A stretch of DNA of 64,000 nt, taken from positions 1 to 64,000 of the forward strand of contig JAEKKX010000021.1 in NCBI GenBank assembly GCA_019510125.1. The letters run 5' to 3'. A program made the translations under genes and the position numbers. This document shows, piece by piece, positions 37,453 to 46,441 of the stretch (position 1 is the stretch's first letter; each line of letters begins with the position of its first letter). The notes beneath the pieces are model-generated. The model did no database searches and had not been told where the DNA came from. It saw nothing but the letters and a program-made list of their open reading frames with translations. Origin of the DNA: Lysobacterales bacterium. GTDB lineage: Bacteria; Pseudomonadota; Gammaproteobacteria; Xanthomonadales; Xanthomonadaceae.

Positions 37453-37644
37453 TCATTCGTCCTCGCCGCGGACGTCGACCCCGGTCACCTCGCCGTCTTC
37501 GGCGGTCACGGTGAACACGATCGGCCGGCAGCACACGCTGCAGTCCTCGACGTACTGCTGGTGCTCGACGGACCCGTCGAGCAGGACTTCGATCTCCTCG
37601 CCGCAATACGGACACTGGACGAGGGCGCTGTCGAGATCGGGCAT
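37453..37644 (-). CDS. CPXCG-motif cysteine-rich small protein
   Basis: 63 residues. C-P-Y-C-G near the N-terminus and C-S-V-C-C later give a likely zinc ribbon. The family (CPXCG) is named from this motif and has no established function. GGAG is 7 bases before the start. Confidence 0.85.
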   Translation of the reverse strand: MPDLDSALVQCPYCGEEIEVLLDGSVEHQQYVEDCSVCCRPIVFTVTAEDGEVTGVDVRGEDE

Positions 37645-37665
37645 GCTCGCACTCCGCAGGAGGGT

Positions 37666-38034
37666 TCAGACGTAGCCGACGACGAGGTAGGCGCTCAGGC
37701 CGACGCCGAGCAGCCCGACCAGCGCATTGAGCCACAGGCCGGGGCGGAAGTCGTAGGCCGCTTCGCGGCCGCCGCCGAGTGCCCGCAGCACGCGGCCGTG
37801 CTGGCGCATCGAGAGCAGGGCGACGACGATCGCCAGCAGCACGAAGCCCTCGCCGACGAAGAACGAGGCATGGCGCTGGAAGGCCCCCAGATCACCGTGG
37901 CGCACGAGGGCCAGAAACAGCCCGAAGCGCTCGACCACGAAGCCGAACGCCATCAGCGACACGCTCGTGCGATTCCATGCCAGCAGCGTGCGTTCGGCCG
38001 CGAACAGGTCCCGCAGTGCGCTCGATTCGCTCAT
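37666..38034 (-). CDS. DUF202 (YidH-type) membrane protein
   Basis: 122 residues with three predicted membrane segments. The N-terminal L-A-A-E-R-T-L-L-A-W-N-R-T is the family signature. It lies upstream of the CPXCG gene on the same strand (21 bases). Function unknown. Confidence 0.83.
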   Translation of the reverse strand: MSESSALRDLFAAERTLLAWNRTSVSLMAFGFVVERFGLFLALVRHGDLGAFQRHASFFVGEGFVLLAIVVALLSMRQHGRVLRALGGGREAAYDFRPGLWLNALVGLLGVGLSAYLVVGYV

Positions 38035-38101
38035 CGCGTCCGCTCCGACGATCTCCCGTCGCGGGTCGCGGCGAGCATGCGGCGCCGTCGCCCGCGACCG
38101 C

Positions 38102-38449
38102 TCAGTGAAAGCGTACCCACGCCCAGACCACCAGCGCCAGCACCGCGGCGAGGCCGAGCGCGACCAGCAGCAGGCGATTCGTCGCCCGGACCAGCAGGGC
38201 GCTGCCGTCCGCCGCCAGCGCACGCTCGAACGCCTCCGCATCGACCGGATGGGCGGGCGCGTGCGTGGGGTCGCGCAGCAGGCGCAGCGCATCGTCGAGC
38301 TGTTCGTCGATGCAGACGCTCAGCGTGCCCTGCCAGCCGAGCCGGTAGCTTTCGACCGTGTTCGCCCACGTCGGCACGCCCTTGTCCCGGAGCAGGGCGC
38401 GCACCCGGGCGAGCTCGTGGGGGTCGTGGAAACGGGCGAGATGGCGCAT
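38102..38449 (-). CDS. DUF2007-like protein with C-terminal membrane segment
   Basis: 115 residues. The N-terminal half (H-D-P-H-E-L-A-R-V-R-A-L-L-R-D-K-G-V-P) resembles DUF2007, a small putative signalling domain. One membrane segment lies at the end (L-L-L-V-A-L-G-L-A-A-V-L-A-L-V-V-W-A). ATG at 38449 is preferred over an in-frame GTG three codons upstream because the domain begins there. Confidence 0.7.
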   Translation of the reverse strand: MRHLARFHDPHELARVRALLRDKGVPTWANTVESYRLGWQGTLSVCIDEQLDDALRLLRDPTHAPAHPVDAEAFERALAADGSALLVRATNRLLLVALGLAAVLALVVWAWVRFH

Positions 38450-38537
38450 GCGCGCCACGATAGCGCGCGGGTCAGCCGGCGTCGATGGGGGCGGATCGGT
38501 GATGGCGGCGTCCCGCGCACGACGGCGCGGCGGCGCC

Positions 38538-39488
38538 TCACTGCCAGCCGTAGCGCACGATGTGGAAGAAGATCGGCGCCGCGAACACGACCGAGTCGAG
38601 GCGGTCGAGGATTCCGCCGTGGCCTTCGATCATGTGGCCCCAGTCCTTGACGCCCCGGTCCCGCTTGATCGCGGACATCACCAGGCCGCCGAAGAAGCCC
38701 ATCAGGCAGATCACGAACGCGACCAGCGCGGCCTCGACCGGCGTGAACGGCGTGATCTTCCACAGCGCCGCGCCGAGCACGGTGGCGCTGGCGACGCCGC
38801 CGACCAGGCCTTCCCAGGTCTTCGACGGCGACAGCGCCGGCGCGACCTTGTGCTTGCCCAGCAGCTTGCCCCACACGTACTGCAGCACGTCGCTGCCCTG
38901 CACCACGATCACCAGGAACGCGATCAGCAGCAGGTTGTGGCCCTGGTAGCCGGGGATGTTCAGGGTCATCAGCGCCGGGACGTGCGACAGGCAGAACACG
39001 CAGATCATCAGGCCCCACTGGACCTTGGCCGCGCGCTCGAGGAAGCGGGTGGTGTCGGCGCCGAGCGCGGCGAAGATCGGCAGGATCAGGAACGCGTACA
39101 CCGGGATGAAGATCGCGTACAGCCCGTACCACTCGATCCACACCAGCGCGTACTGCACCGGCAGCGCGACGAAGAACGCCAGCAGCAGCACCAGGTGGTC
39201 GCCGCGGCGGGTGTAGCACAGCGTGATGTATTCGCGCAGGGCGAAGAACGACAGCACGCCGAACAGCACGATCACGCCGCCCTTGCCGATCCAGAACGCC
39301 GCCGCCAGCACCGCGACCATCCACCACCAGGCGCGGATGCGGCTGTTGAGGTTGTCGATGACCGCATGCGGCGCATCGGGCGCGAGGCGCAGCTTCAGCA
39401 CCCAGCCGACGATCGAGGCGACGGTCAGCACGGCCACCGCCCCGGCGAAGATCGGCAGCGCGTACAGCGACGGGAAGGGGTTTTGCAT
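38538..39488 (-). CDS. CDP-diglyceride synthase, YnbB type (CdsA-like phosphatidate cytidylyltransferase)
   Basis: 316 residues, many membrane segments. C-terminal signature S-P-S-K-T-W-E-G and S-A-I-K-R-D-R-G-V-K-D-W-G-H-M-I-E-G-H-G-G-I-L-D-R-L-D-S is the CTP transferase motif. The whole protein follows E. coli YnbB closely rather than the housekeeping CdsA. The ATG overlaps the plsC-like stop (TGATG), so it is translated with it. It makes CDP-diacylglycerol from phosphatidate. Confidence 0.9.
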   Translation of the reverse strand: MQNPFPSLYALPIFAGAVAVLTVASIVGWVLKLRLAPDAPHAVIDNLNSRIRAWWWMVAVLAAAFWIGKGGVIVLFGVLSFFALREYITLCYTRRGDHLVLLLAFFVALPVQYALVWIEWYGLYAIFIPVYAFLILPIFAALGADTTRFLERAAKVQWGLMICVFCLSHVPALMTLNIPGYQGHNLLLIAFLVIVVQGSDVLQYVWGKLLGKHKVAPALSPSKTWEGLVGGVASATVLGAALWKITPFTPVEAALVAFVICLMGFFGGLVMSAIKRDRGVKDWGHMIEGHGGILDRLDSVVFAAPIFFHIVRYGWQ

Positions 39489-40264
39489 CAGGCGGACTCC
39501 CCGGCGGGCGCGGCCGGCGTGGCGGAAGGCGTGGCGGACGCTTGGCCGAGCGGATCTGGATCGAGCTGGTCGGGGTCGAGCTGGTCGGGGTCGAGCGGAT
39601 GCAGCGCGTCGAACGGCGCCGCGTCGCTGGGCGTGTCCGCCTCGGGATCGACCGGGCGCAGCGCCAGCAGCGCGTCGCGGGCGCGGGCGAGGAACGCGGC
39701 CTTGTCCTCGCCCGCGGCCAGCCGCAGCGGCGGCCCGAAGGTCACGGTGCACAGCAGCGGCAACGGCAGCAGCTCGCCCTTGGGCATCACCCGCGACAGG
39801 TTGTTCATCCACACCGGCACCAGCTCCGCCTGCGGACAGCGCGCGGCGAGGTGGTAGAGGCCGCTCTTGAACGGCAGCAGCGCCGCGTCGGTGACGTTGC
39901 GCGTGCCCTCCGGGAAGAGGATCAGCGAATCGCCGGCGTCCAGCGCCTCGCCCATCTGCGCGATCGGGTCGGGACTGCCTTCGCGGCGTTCGCGATCGAT
40001 CAGCACCGCGCGGAACACGCGGCCGCCGACGTAGCGGCGCAGCGCGTCGCGGTTCCAGTAGTCCGCGCCGGCCACCGGACGCGTGCGCCGGCGCAGCCAC
40101 GGCGGCAGCGACGCCCACAGCAGCACGAAATCGCCGTGGCTGGCGTGGTTGGCGTAGTAGATGCGCAGCGCGGCGGTCGGCCTGCAGTCGCGCCAGTAGG
40201 CCTGCGCGCCGGTGAGGACGCGGATGAAGCCGATCAGGGCGCGGGCGACGAGCCGCTCGAGCAT
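39488..40264 (-). CDS. PlsC-type 1-acyl-glycerol-3-phosphate acyltransferase
   Basis: 258 residues. N-H-A-S-H-G-D (HX4D form) near residue 42 and F-P-E-G-T-R-N (about 128) are the catalytic blocks; L-V-P-V-W-M-N-N is the later one. Probably acylates lysophosphatidate. The C-terminus has a short repeated Asp/Pro/Leu tail (D-P-D-Q-L twice). It lies between the YnbA- and YnbB-type genes with a 2-base gap before it and a one-base stop/start overlap after it, so it is one operon. Confidence 0.88.
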   Translation of the reverse strand: MLERLVARALIGFIRVLTGAQAYWRDCRPTAALRIYYANHASHGDFVLLWASLPPWLRRRTRPVAGADYWNRDALRRYVGGRVFRAVLIDRERREGSPDPIAQMGEALDAGDSLILFPEGTRNVTDAALLPFKSGLYHLAARCPQAELVPVWMNNLSRVMPKGELLPLPLLCTVTFGPPLRLAAGEDKAAFLARARDALLALRPVDPEADTPSDAAPFDALHPLDPDQLDPDQLDPDPLGQASATPSATPAAPAGESA

Positions 40265-40266
40265 GG

Positions 40267-40890
40267 TCAGCCCCGCGCCGCCGCTTCGCGCAGGCCGTTG
40301 CGCACGCGCCGCGCGATCGTCCACGCGACCAGCGCGCACAGCGCGGGCGCGAGCCACGCGACCCACGCCGGCAGGGTGCCCGCGAGCCCGACCCACAGCC
40401 CCAGCGCGCCGAGCACGAAGGCGCGGTCGCTCTTGCCCATCGGGCCGTCGTAGCGGCGGCTGGCGCCGACGGTGGCGCCCAGCGCGCCGGCGAACTCGCT
40501 CAGCGCCGCGAGCAGCGCCAGCGTCGCCAGCCACAGCGGGCCGTGTCCGCTGGCGAACGGCATGATCGTCGCGAACGGCAGGATCAGCGCCGCGTCGGCG
40601 ATCACGTCGGTGAGTTCGTTGAGGTAGGCGCCGAGCCGGGACTGCTGGCCGAATTCACGCGCGAGCATGCCGTCGATCGCGTTCAGCGCCATGCGCAGGA
40701 ACAGCCACAGCGGCAGCAGCAGGAAGGCGCGCGCCGGCGCCGGGGCGAGGGACAGCCACAGGCCCAGCGCCACCGAGAGGGCGCAGGCCGCCAGGGTCAC
40801 CTGGTTCGCGGTCACGCCGAGCGCGTGCAGGCGCCGCACGAGCGGCCGCAGTAGCGCCTGGAACCCCGGTTTCAGTGCGTAGATCGACAT
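40267..40890 (-). CDS. CDP-alcohol phosphatidyltransferase, YnbA type
   Basis: 207 residues, several membrane segments. It matches E. coli YnbA along its length (M-S-I-Y-A-L-K-P-G-F-Q-A-L-L-R-P; N-A-I-D-G-M-L-A-R-E; G-A-Y-L-N-E-L-T-D-V-I-A-D-A). The usual D-x-x-D-G-x-x-A-R-x8-G-x3-D-x3-D motif has Asn in place of the first and third Asp, as in YnbA. The alcohol it transfers is unknown. First gene of a three-gene operon with PlsC- and YnbB-type enzymes, divergent from the desaturase. Confidence 0.85.
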   Translation of the reverse strand: MSIYALKPGFQALLRPLVRRLHALGVTANQVTLAACALSVALGLWLSLAPAPARAFLLLPLWLFLRMALNAIDGMLAREFGQQSRLGAYLNELTDVIADAALILPFATIMPFASGHGPLWLATLALLAALSEFAGALGATVGASRRYDGPMGKSDRAFVLGALGLWVGLAGTLPAWVAWLAPALCALVAWTIARRVRNGLREAAARG

Positions 40891-41149
40891 GCCGCGCATG
40901 ATTCCATACCGCGGCGTCCGTTGTCCGCAGTCCGCGACCGCGGTCACGCCGCGCGTGCGCCGTCCATCGCGTTGTCGCGGGGATCGTCGGCGGTGGCGTC
41001 GACGCCATCGGTGGCGGCATCGGTCGCGGCATTGATCGGGGCTCGACCAAGGTCGCATCGACATGAACGCACCATACGCGCTCGCACGGATGGCAATCGC
41101 CGATCCCTGCCCCCATGATGAGGGGGTTCCCTTTCGATTCCGCCTGCCC

Positions 41150-42358
41150 ATGCCCGCGTCCGTTCTCGATTTCCTGTCCGGTGGCCTGCTCCAGCTCGGC
41201 TGGGGCGAACTGCTGATCTACCTGCTGGTCGCCGTCCAGATCACGATCTTCGCCGTCACCCTGTACCTGCACCGCAGCCAGGCCCACCGTGGCGTGGATT
41301 TCCACCCGGTCATCAACCACTTCTTCCGTTTCTGGACGTGGCTGACCACCTCGATGATCACCCGCGAGTGGGTCGCCATCCACCGCAAGCACCACGCCAA
41401 GTGCGAGACCGAGGAAGATCCGCACAGCCCGATGACCAAGGGCATCGGCACCGTGTTCTGGCGCGGCGTGGAGCTGTACCGCGAAGCGCGCCGCGACCGC
41501 GCCTCGATCGAGCAGTACGGCAAGGGCGCGCCCAACGACTGGATCGAGCGCCACCTCTACACCCCGTTCGCCACCTTCGGGCCGACCCTGCTGCTGTTCG
41601 TCAGCTTCGCCCTGTTCGGCTTCAAGGGCGTGGCGGTGTGGGCGATCCAGATGGCGTGGATCCCGTTCTGGGCCGCCGGCGTGGTCAACGGCCTCGGCCA
41701 CTGGTGGGGCTACCGCAACTTCGAGACCACCGACACCGCGACCAACCTCACCCCGTGGGGCGTGTGGATCGGCGGCGAGGAGCTGCACAACAACCACCAT
41801 GCCTTCCCGAGCTCGGCGAAGTTCGCCCTGCGCAAGTGGGAGTTCGACATCGGCTGGGCGGCGATCAAGGGCCTGCAGGCCGTCGGCCTGGCGAAAGTGC
41901 TGCGCGTGGCGCCGTCGCTGGACGTGCGTCCGAACATCCCGGTGCCCGACACCGACACCCTGAAGGCGCTGCTGGCGATGCGCTTCCAGGCGATGACCGA
42001 CTACCAGCGCAACGTGCTCAAGCCGGCGCTGCAGGAGGAGGCCCGCGTGGCCGGCGAGAAGCTGCGCGCGCTGCTGCCGCGGCGACTGCGCAAGGGCATC
42101 GTCGACGACGGCCGCTGGCTCAAGCCCGACGCCCGCGAACAGTTGCGGGAATGGGTGGCGCAGCGTCCGCGCATCGGCACCCTGATCGAATACCGCGCGC
42201 GCCTCGCCGCGGTGCTGGAGAGCCGCAGCCAGAACGCGACCGAGACCCTGCAGGCGCTGCAGCAGTGGTGCCGCGAGGCCGAGGCCAGCGGCATCCAGGC
42301 GCTGCAGGCGTTCTCGCTGCGCATGAAGGGCTATTCGCTGCAGCCCGTGCGCGCCTGA
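41150..42358 (+). CDS. Membrane fatty acid (acyl-CoA) desaturase
   Basis: 402 residues. Three histidine boxes bind the di-iron centre: H-R-S-Q-A-H, H-R-K-H-H, and H-N-N-H-H. Four hydrophobic segments lie in the N-terminal 250 residues; the C-terminal region (residues about 270-400) is helical and cytoplasmic. It introduces a double bond into acyl chains and so adjusts membrane fluidity. The start at 41150 matches homologues; an upstream in-frame ATG at 41063 is possible. Confidence 0.88.
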   Translation: MPASVLDFLSGGLLQLGWGELLIYLLVAVQITIFAVTLYLHRSQAHRGVDFHPVINHFFRFWTWLTTSMITREWVAIHRKHHAKCETEEDPHSPMTKGIGTVFWRGVELYREARRDRASIEQYGKGAPNDWIERHLYTPFATFGPTLLLFVSFALFGFKGVAVWAIQMAWIPFWAAGVVNGLGHWWGYRNFETTDTATNLTPWGVWIGGEELHNNHHAFPSSAKFALRKWEFDIGWAAIKGLQAVGLAKVLRVAPSLDVRPNIPVPDTDTLKALLAMRFQAMTDYQRNVLKPALQEEARVAGEKLRALLPRRLRKGIVDDGRWLKPDAREQLREWVAQRPRIGTLIEYRARLAAVLESRSQNATETLQALQQWCREAEASGIQALQAFSLRMKGYSLQPVRA

Positions 42359-42376
42359 GCCCGGCGCAGTCCGCGC

Positions 42377-42404
42377 ACGACGGCCGCCTCCGGGCGGCCG
42401 TCGT
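42377..42404 (+). terminator. Intrinsic terminator after the desaturase gene
   Basis: 12-bp stem ACGACGGCCGCC/GGCGGCCGTCGT (42377-42388, 42393-42404) with a TCCG loop, followed by CGTTT. It lies 19 bases after the desaturase stop. Confidence 0.7.
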
Positions 42405-42480
42405 CGTTTCACATCCCCCCCGGCCAGGCCCCGCCCCTGCGGGACTTGCGACCGGCCCCGCGACCCCGCACGCTGCGCGC

Positions 42481-42912
42481 ATGTCCGCCCCGGGTCCCGG
42501 CTGGTTGCTCTTCTGCACGCTCTTCGCCCTCGCGGCGGAGCCGGCGGCGGTGCGCGCGCAGGAACTGAAGTGGCGGGGCGACGTCGTCCCGCCGTCCACG
42601 GCCGTCGCGCCGGCGCCCGCGACGCCGCCCCCGCCGCAGGCCAGCGGCGACTACCTCTCGCGGATGGATCGCGACGGCGACGGCAAGGTGTCGGTGGTCG
42701 AATACCAGGACTGGCTGAGCTACGCCTTCGACGGCATGGATCGCGACCGCGACGGCGTGCTCAGCGCCGCCGAGCAGCCCGGCGGCCGCGGCCAGCCGCT
42801 GACCCGGGAAGCGCACCGCGCGCGTCTGGCCGAGCGCTTCCGCCGCCAGGACGTGGACCGCAGCGGCTTCCTCGACGCGAAGGAACTCGCGGCGCCGCCG
42901 CAGGGCCAGTAG
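42481..42912 (+). CDS. Secreted EF-hand protein
   Basis: 143 residues. Signal peptide (L-F-A-L-A-A-E-P-A-A-V-R-A), Pro-rich linker, then three EF-hand loops: D-R-D-G-D-G-K-V-S, D-R-D-R-D-G-V-L-S and D-V-D-R-S-G-F-L-D. Calcium binding is likely; partner unknown. It is convergent with the gene at 42917. Confidence 0.83.
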   Translation: MSAPGPGWLLFCTLFALAAEPAAVRAQELKWRGDVVPPSTAVAPAPATPPPPQASGDYLSRMDRDGDGKVSVVEYQDWLSYAFDGMDRDRDGVLSAAEQPGGRGQPLTREAHRARLAERFRRQDVDRSGFLDAKELAAPPQGQ

Positions 42913-42916
42913 CGGC

Positions 42917-43798
42917 CTACATCGCCACGCCGGCGGCGGGCGGGGCGGGGGCCGCGGCGTCGCCGGCCTCGCCGCCCAGCATCTGCTTCCAGGCGAAATA
43001 CATCGACCCGGCGAGGCCGCACATGAACAGGCCGTAGAGCAGCGCGTTGCCGGCGATCGCCACCGCCTGGCCGAACACCAGTTGCAGCGCGCCGAGCACG
43101 ATGCCGAAACCGATGCTCACCGCCATCAGGATCACGAACGCCAGCACCAGGTAGACGATCACCGCGAGCAGGTTGCGCGCGCCGGCGGCGACGCCGCGGC
43201 GCAGCGCCGGTCCCAGCCGGCGATCCTCGAGCAGCATGTCGGGCAGTACCGTCATCGTGAACATGAACACGATGACCGACACGCCCATCACCACCAGCGC
43301 GCCGACGGCCACGCGGACGATCGGCCCCTGCATCAGCGTCTGCGGATCGACCCGGGTGCCGCTGTTGGCCTTGGCCTGGAGCTCGGCCATGGCTTCGGTG
43401 AACTTCACCAGGTTCTCCGGGCCGATCAGGACCACCACCAGCGCGGCCATCGCGACCGCGAAGATCGCCTGCGGCACCAGCGTGCGCAGCATCCGCGCGC
43501 CGGCGCCGCCCTGCACCGAGGCCAGCAGCGCGCCGAGGCCGGCGCTGCGGCCGGCGTCCACTTCGCGCGCGGCGTGGATCATCAGCGCCACCAGCAGCGC
43601 GCCGACGATGAACGACACCAGTTGCAGCGGCACGGCGAGCGCCGGCGGCATCGCCTGCCCGAGCAGCGCCGTTCCCAGCCACAGCGCGGCGTAGATCAGC
43701 CCCAGCGCACCGAAGCCCAGCGGCGACTTGCGCAGCAGCCCGAACGTCTCGAGCAGCCATTGCGCGCCGGCGGACGCCGGTACCTTGCGAATCTCCAT
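42917..43798 (-). CDS. BPSS1780-family membrane protein
   Basis: 293 residues with about six predicted membrane segments, beginning M-E-I-R-K-V-P-A-S-A-G-A-Q-W, typical of this family of unknown function. The interior has a Q-A-K-A-N-S-G soluble loop. It lies 54 bases downstream of the amidotransferase gene on the same strand. Confidence 0.75.
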   Translation of the reverse strand: MEIRKVPASAGAQWLLETFGLLRKSPLGFGALGLIYAALWLGTALLGQAMPPALAVPLQLVSFIVGALLVALMIHAAREVDAGRSAGLGALLASVQGGAGARMLRTLVPQAIFAVAMAALVVVLIGPENLVKFTEAMAELQAKANSGTRVDPQTLMQGPIVRVAVGALVVMGVSVIVFMFTMTVLPDMLLEDRRLGPALRRGVAAGARNLLAVIVYLVLAFVILMAVSIGFGIVLGALQLVFGQAVAIAGNALLYGLFMCGLAGSMYFAWKQMLGGEAGDAAAPAPPAAGVAM

Positions 43799-43852
43799 CG
43801 ATCTTCCTCGTCGTTGCGTGGATGCGGGATGTGGCGTGGGAGGCGTGCCGGT

Positions 43853-44590
43853 TCAGTGGCCGCGCAGGGTGGCCGCGTGGCGGACGAAGCGACGCAGCAC
43901 GCCGCGCGCCATCGGCGTCGGCTTCACCTCGCGCGCCATCCGCCGGTGGCAGCGGCCCTCGCCCGCGAGCGCGTCGCGGCGGGCATGCACGTAGCCGCGC
44001 ATGTGGTCGACGCTGAATTCGGGATGGAACTGCAGGCCCCAGGCATGGTCGCGCCAGCGGAAGGCCTGGCAGGCGTCCTGGTCGGAGCGCGCCAGCACGG
44101 TGGCGCCGCTCGGCGGCTCCAGCACGCTCTGCAGATGGCTGACCTGCACCGGGAAGCGCAGCGGCAGCGGGCCGAACAGCGGGTCGGCGCCGGCCGGGGG
44201 ATGCAGGTCCACCGCCACCGTGCCCATCTCGCGACCCTGCGGGTTGTAGTCGACGCGGCCGCCCAGCGCATGCGCCAGCAACTGGTGGCCGTAGCAGATG
44301 CCCAGCACCGGCAGGCCGGCGTCCAGGCCCTCGCGCAGCCACGCGGCGGTGCGTTCGCTCCACGGGTGGCGGTCGGTGACCATCAGGCTGGAGCCGGTGA
44401 CGATCGCGCCGGTGTAGGCGTCCCACGCTGGCAGCGCCTCGCCGGCCTCGACGTTCACCGCGTCGGCCTCGTCCGCGGCCAGCCCGGCGGCGACCCGGAT
44501 CCAGTGCGGGAAACGGCCCCGGCGGCGCAGGCTGGGGATGGGCTGTCCGGTTTCGACGATCAGGAAGCGGCGGCTGCGGCGGGCGGTCAC
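43853..44590 (-). CDS. Class I glutamine amidotransferase
   Basis: 245 residues. [10 protein letters not shown] contains the catalytic Cys (about residue 98); L-Q-F-H-P-E-F provides the His-Glu pair. Not part of a visible biosynthetic cluster, so it is of the stand-alone GuaA-like kind. GTG start at 44590; no suitable ATG is nearby. Confidence 0.85.
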   Translation of the reverse strand: MTARRSRRFLIVETGQPIPSLRRRGRFPHWIRVAAGLAADEADAVNVEAGEALPAWDAYTGAIVTGSSLMVTDRHPWSERTAAWLREGLDAGLPVLGICYGHQLLAHALGGRVDYNPQGREMGTVAVDLHPPAGADPLFGPLPLRFPVQVSHLQSVLEPPSGATVLARSDQDACQAFRWRDHAWGLQFHPEFSVDHMRGYVHARRDALAGEGRCHRRMAREVKPTPMARGVLRRFVRHAATLRGH

Positions 44591-44661
44591 GGCGGCGGGG
44601 CGGGGCGATGGGGCGTGCCCCGTATACTACCCAGTCCCCATACCGTCGTGCCGTGAAGTCC

Positions 44662-45602
<941 letters not shown>

Positions 45603-45606
<4 letters not shown>

Positions 45607-46268
45607 GCGACGCCGCGCCGCTGCTGATCGGCATGTTCGACTCGCCGTTCGTGCGGCGGGTGGCGGTGAGCATGGACCTGCTCGGACTGCCGTTCGAGCA
45701 TCGCGACTGGTCGGTGGGCAGGGATTTCGACCGCATCCGCGCCTACAGCCCGCTCGGCCGGGTGCCGGTGCTGGCGCCGGCCGACGGCGAGGCGCTGATC
45801 GAATCGGCGATGATCCTCGAACACCTCGACGACGTGGTCGGCCCCGATCGCGCGCTGATGCCGCCGTCGGGACCCGACCGCCGCGCCGCGCTGCGGCTGA
45901 TGGCCTTCGCCACCGGCGTGGTCGAGAAGGGCCTGCAGGTGGTGATGGAGCGCGTGTTCCGGCCCGAGGCGCTGCACCACGCGCCGTTCGTCGAACGCTG
46001 CCGCACGCAGATGCGCGGCGCGCTGGGCGAGCTGGAGCGCGCCTGCGTCGCCGCGGGCGACCGCGACTGGCTGGTCGGCGGGCGCATGACCCAGGCCGAC
46101 ATCACCCTCGCCTGCTTCGTCACCTACGTCCACGAAGCCGTGCCCGAACCGCTCGACGCCTATCCGGCGCTGCAGGCGCGCCATGCGCGCTGCGAAGCGC
46201 TGCCGGTGTTCCGCCGCTACCACGTGCCGTTCTTCCAGCCCGACGCCAGCGGAGCCGCCGGCGCATGA
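45603..46268 (+). CDS. Glutathione S-transferase family protein
   Basis: 221 residues. Thioredoxin-like N-terminus ([10 protein letters not shown], and the cis-Pro R-V-P-V-L), then [12 protein letters not shown] and an all-helical C-terminus (M-T-Q-A-D-I-T). It lies between glyQ and glyS, starting with GTG in GTGA overlap with the glyQ stop. Confidence 0.87.
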
Positions 46269-46441
46269 ATCCGCTGCCCGCACGGCTCGCGCCCGCGCTC
46301 GCGGACACGCTCGGCGCGCATCCGCGCTTCGTCGTGTCCGGCCGCGGCCGCGACGCCCGCCGGCGTCCCGTCCCTCATCCGCCCTTCGGGCACCTTCTCC
46401 CGGGGGGAGAAGGACACCGCGAACACAGAGCCGCACCATGA
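46265..46441 (+). other. 58-codon frame linking GST and glyS, half made of a repeat
   Basis: The ATG at 46265 overlaps the GST stop (ATGA) and its own TGA overlaps the glyS ATG (ATGA). The first 35 codons look like ordinary coding sequence ([20 protein letters not shown]). The rest is a translation of a palindromic repeat unit at 46373-46420. It may be a decayed gene whose end was replaced by the repeat, or a chance frame. No product is claimed. Confidence 0.3.
46373..46420 (+). repeat. Single palindromic repeat unit in the glyS leader
   Basis: CCCTCATCCGCCCTTCGGGC followed by ACCTTCTCCCGGGGGGAGAAGG is the same unit as in the 12.5 kb array but with a shortened hairpin loop. It ends about 20 bases before the glyS start and could affect its translation. 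Confidence 0.75.
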
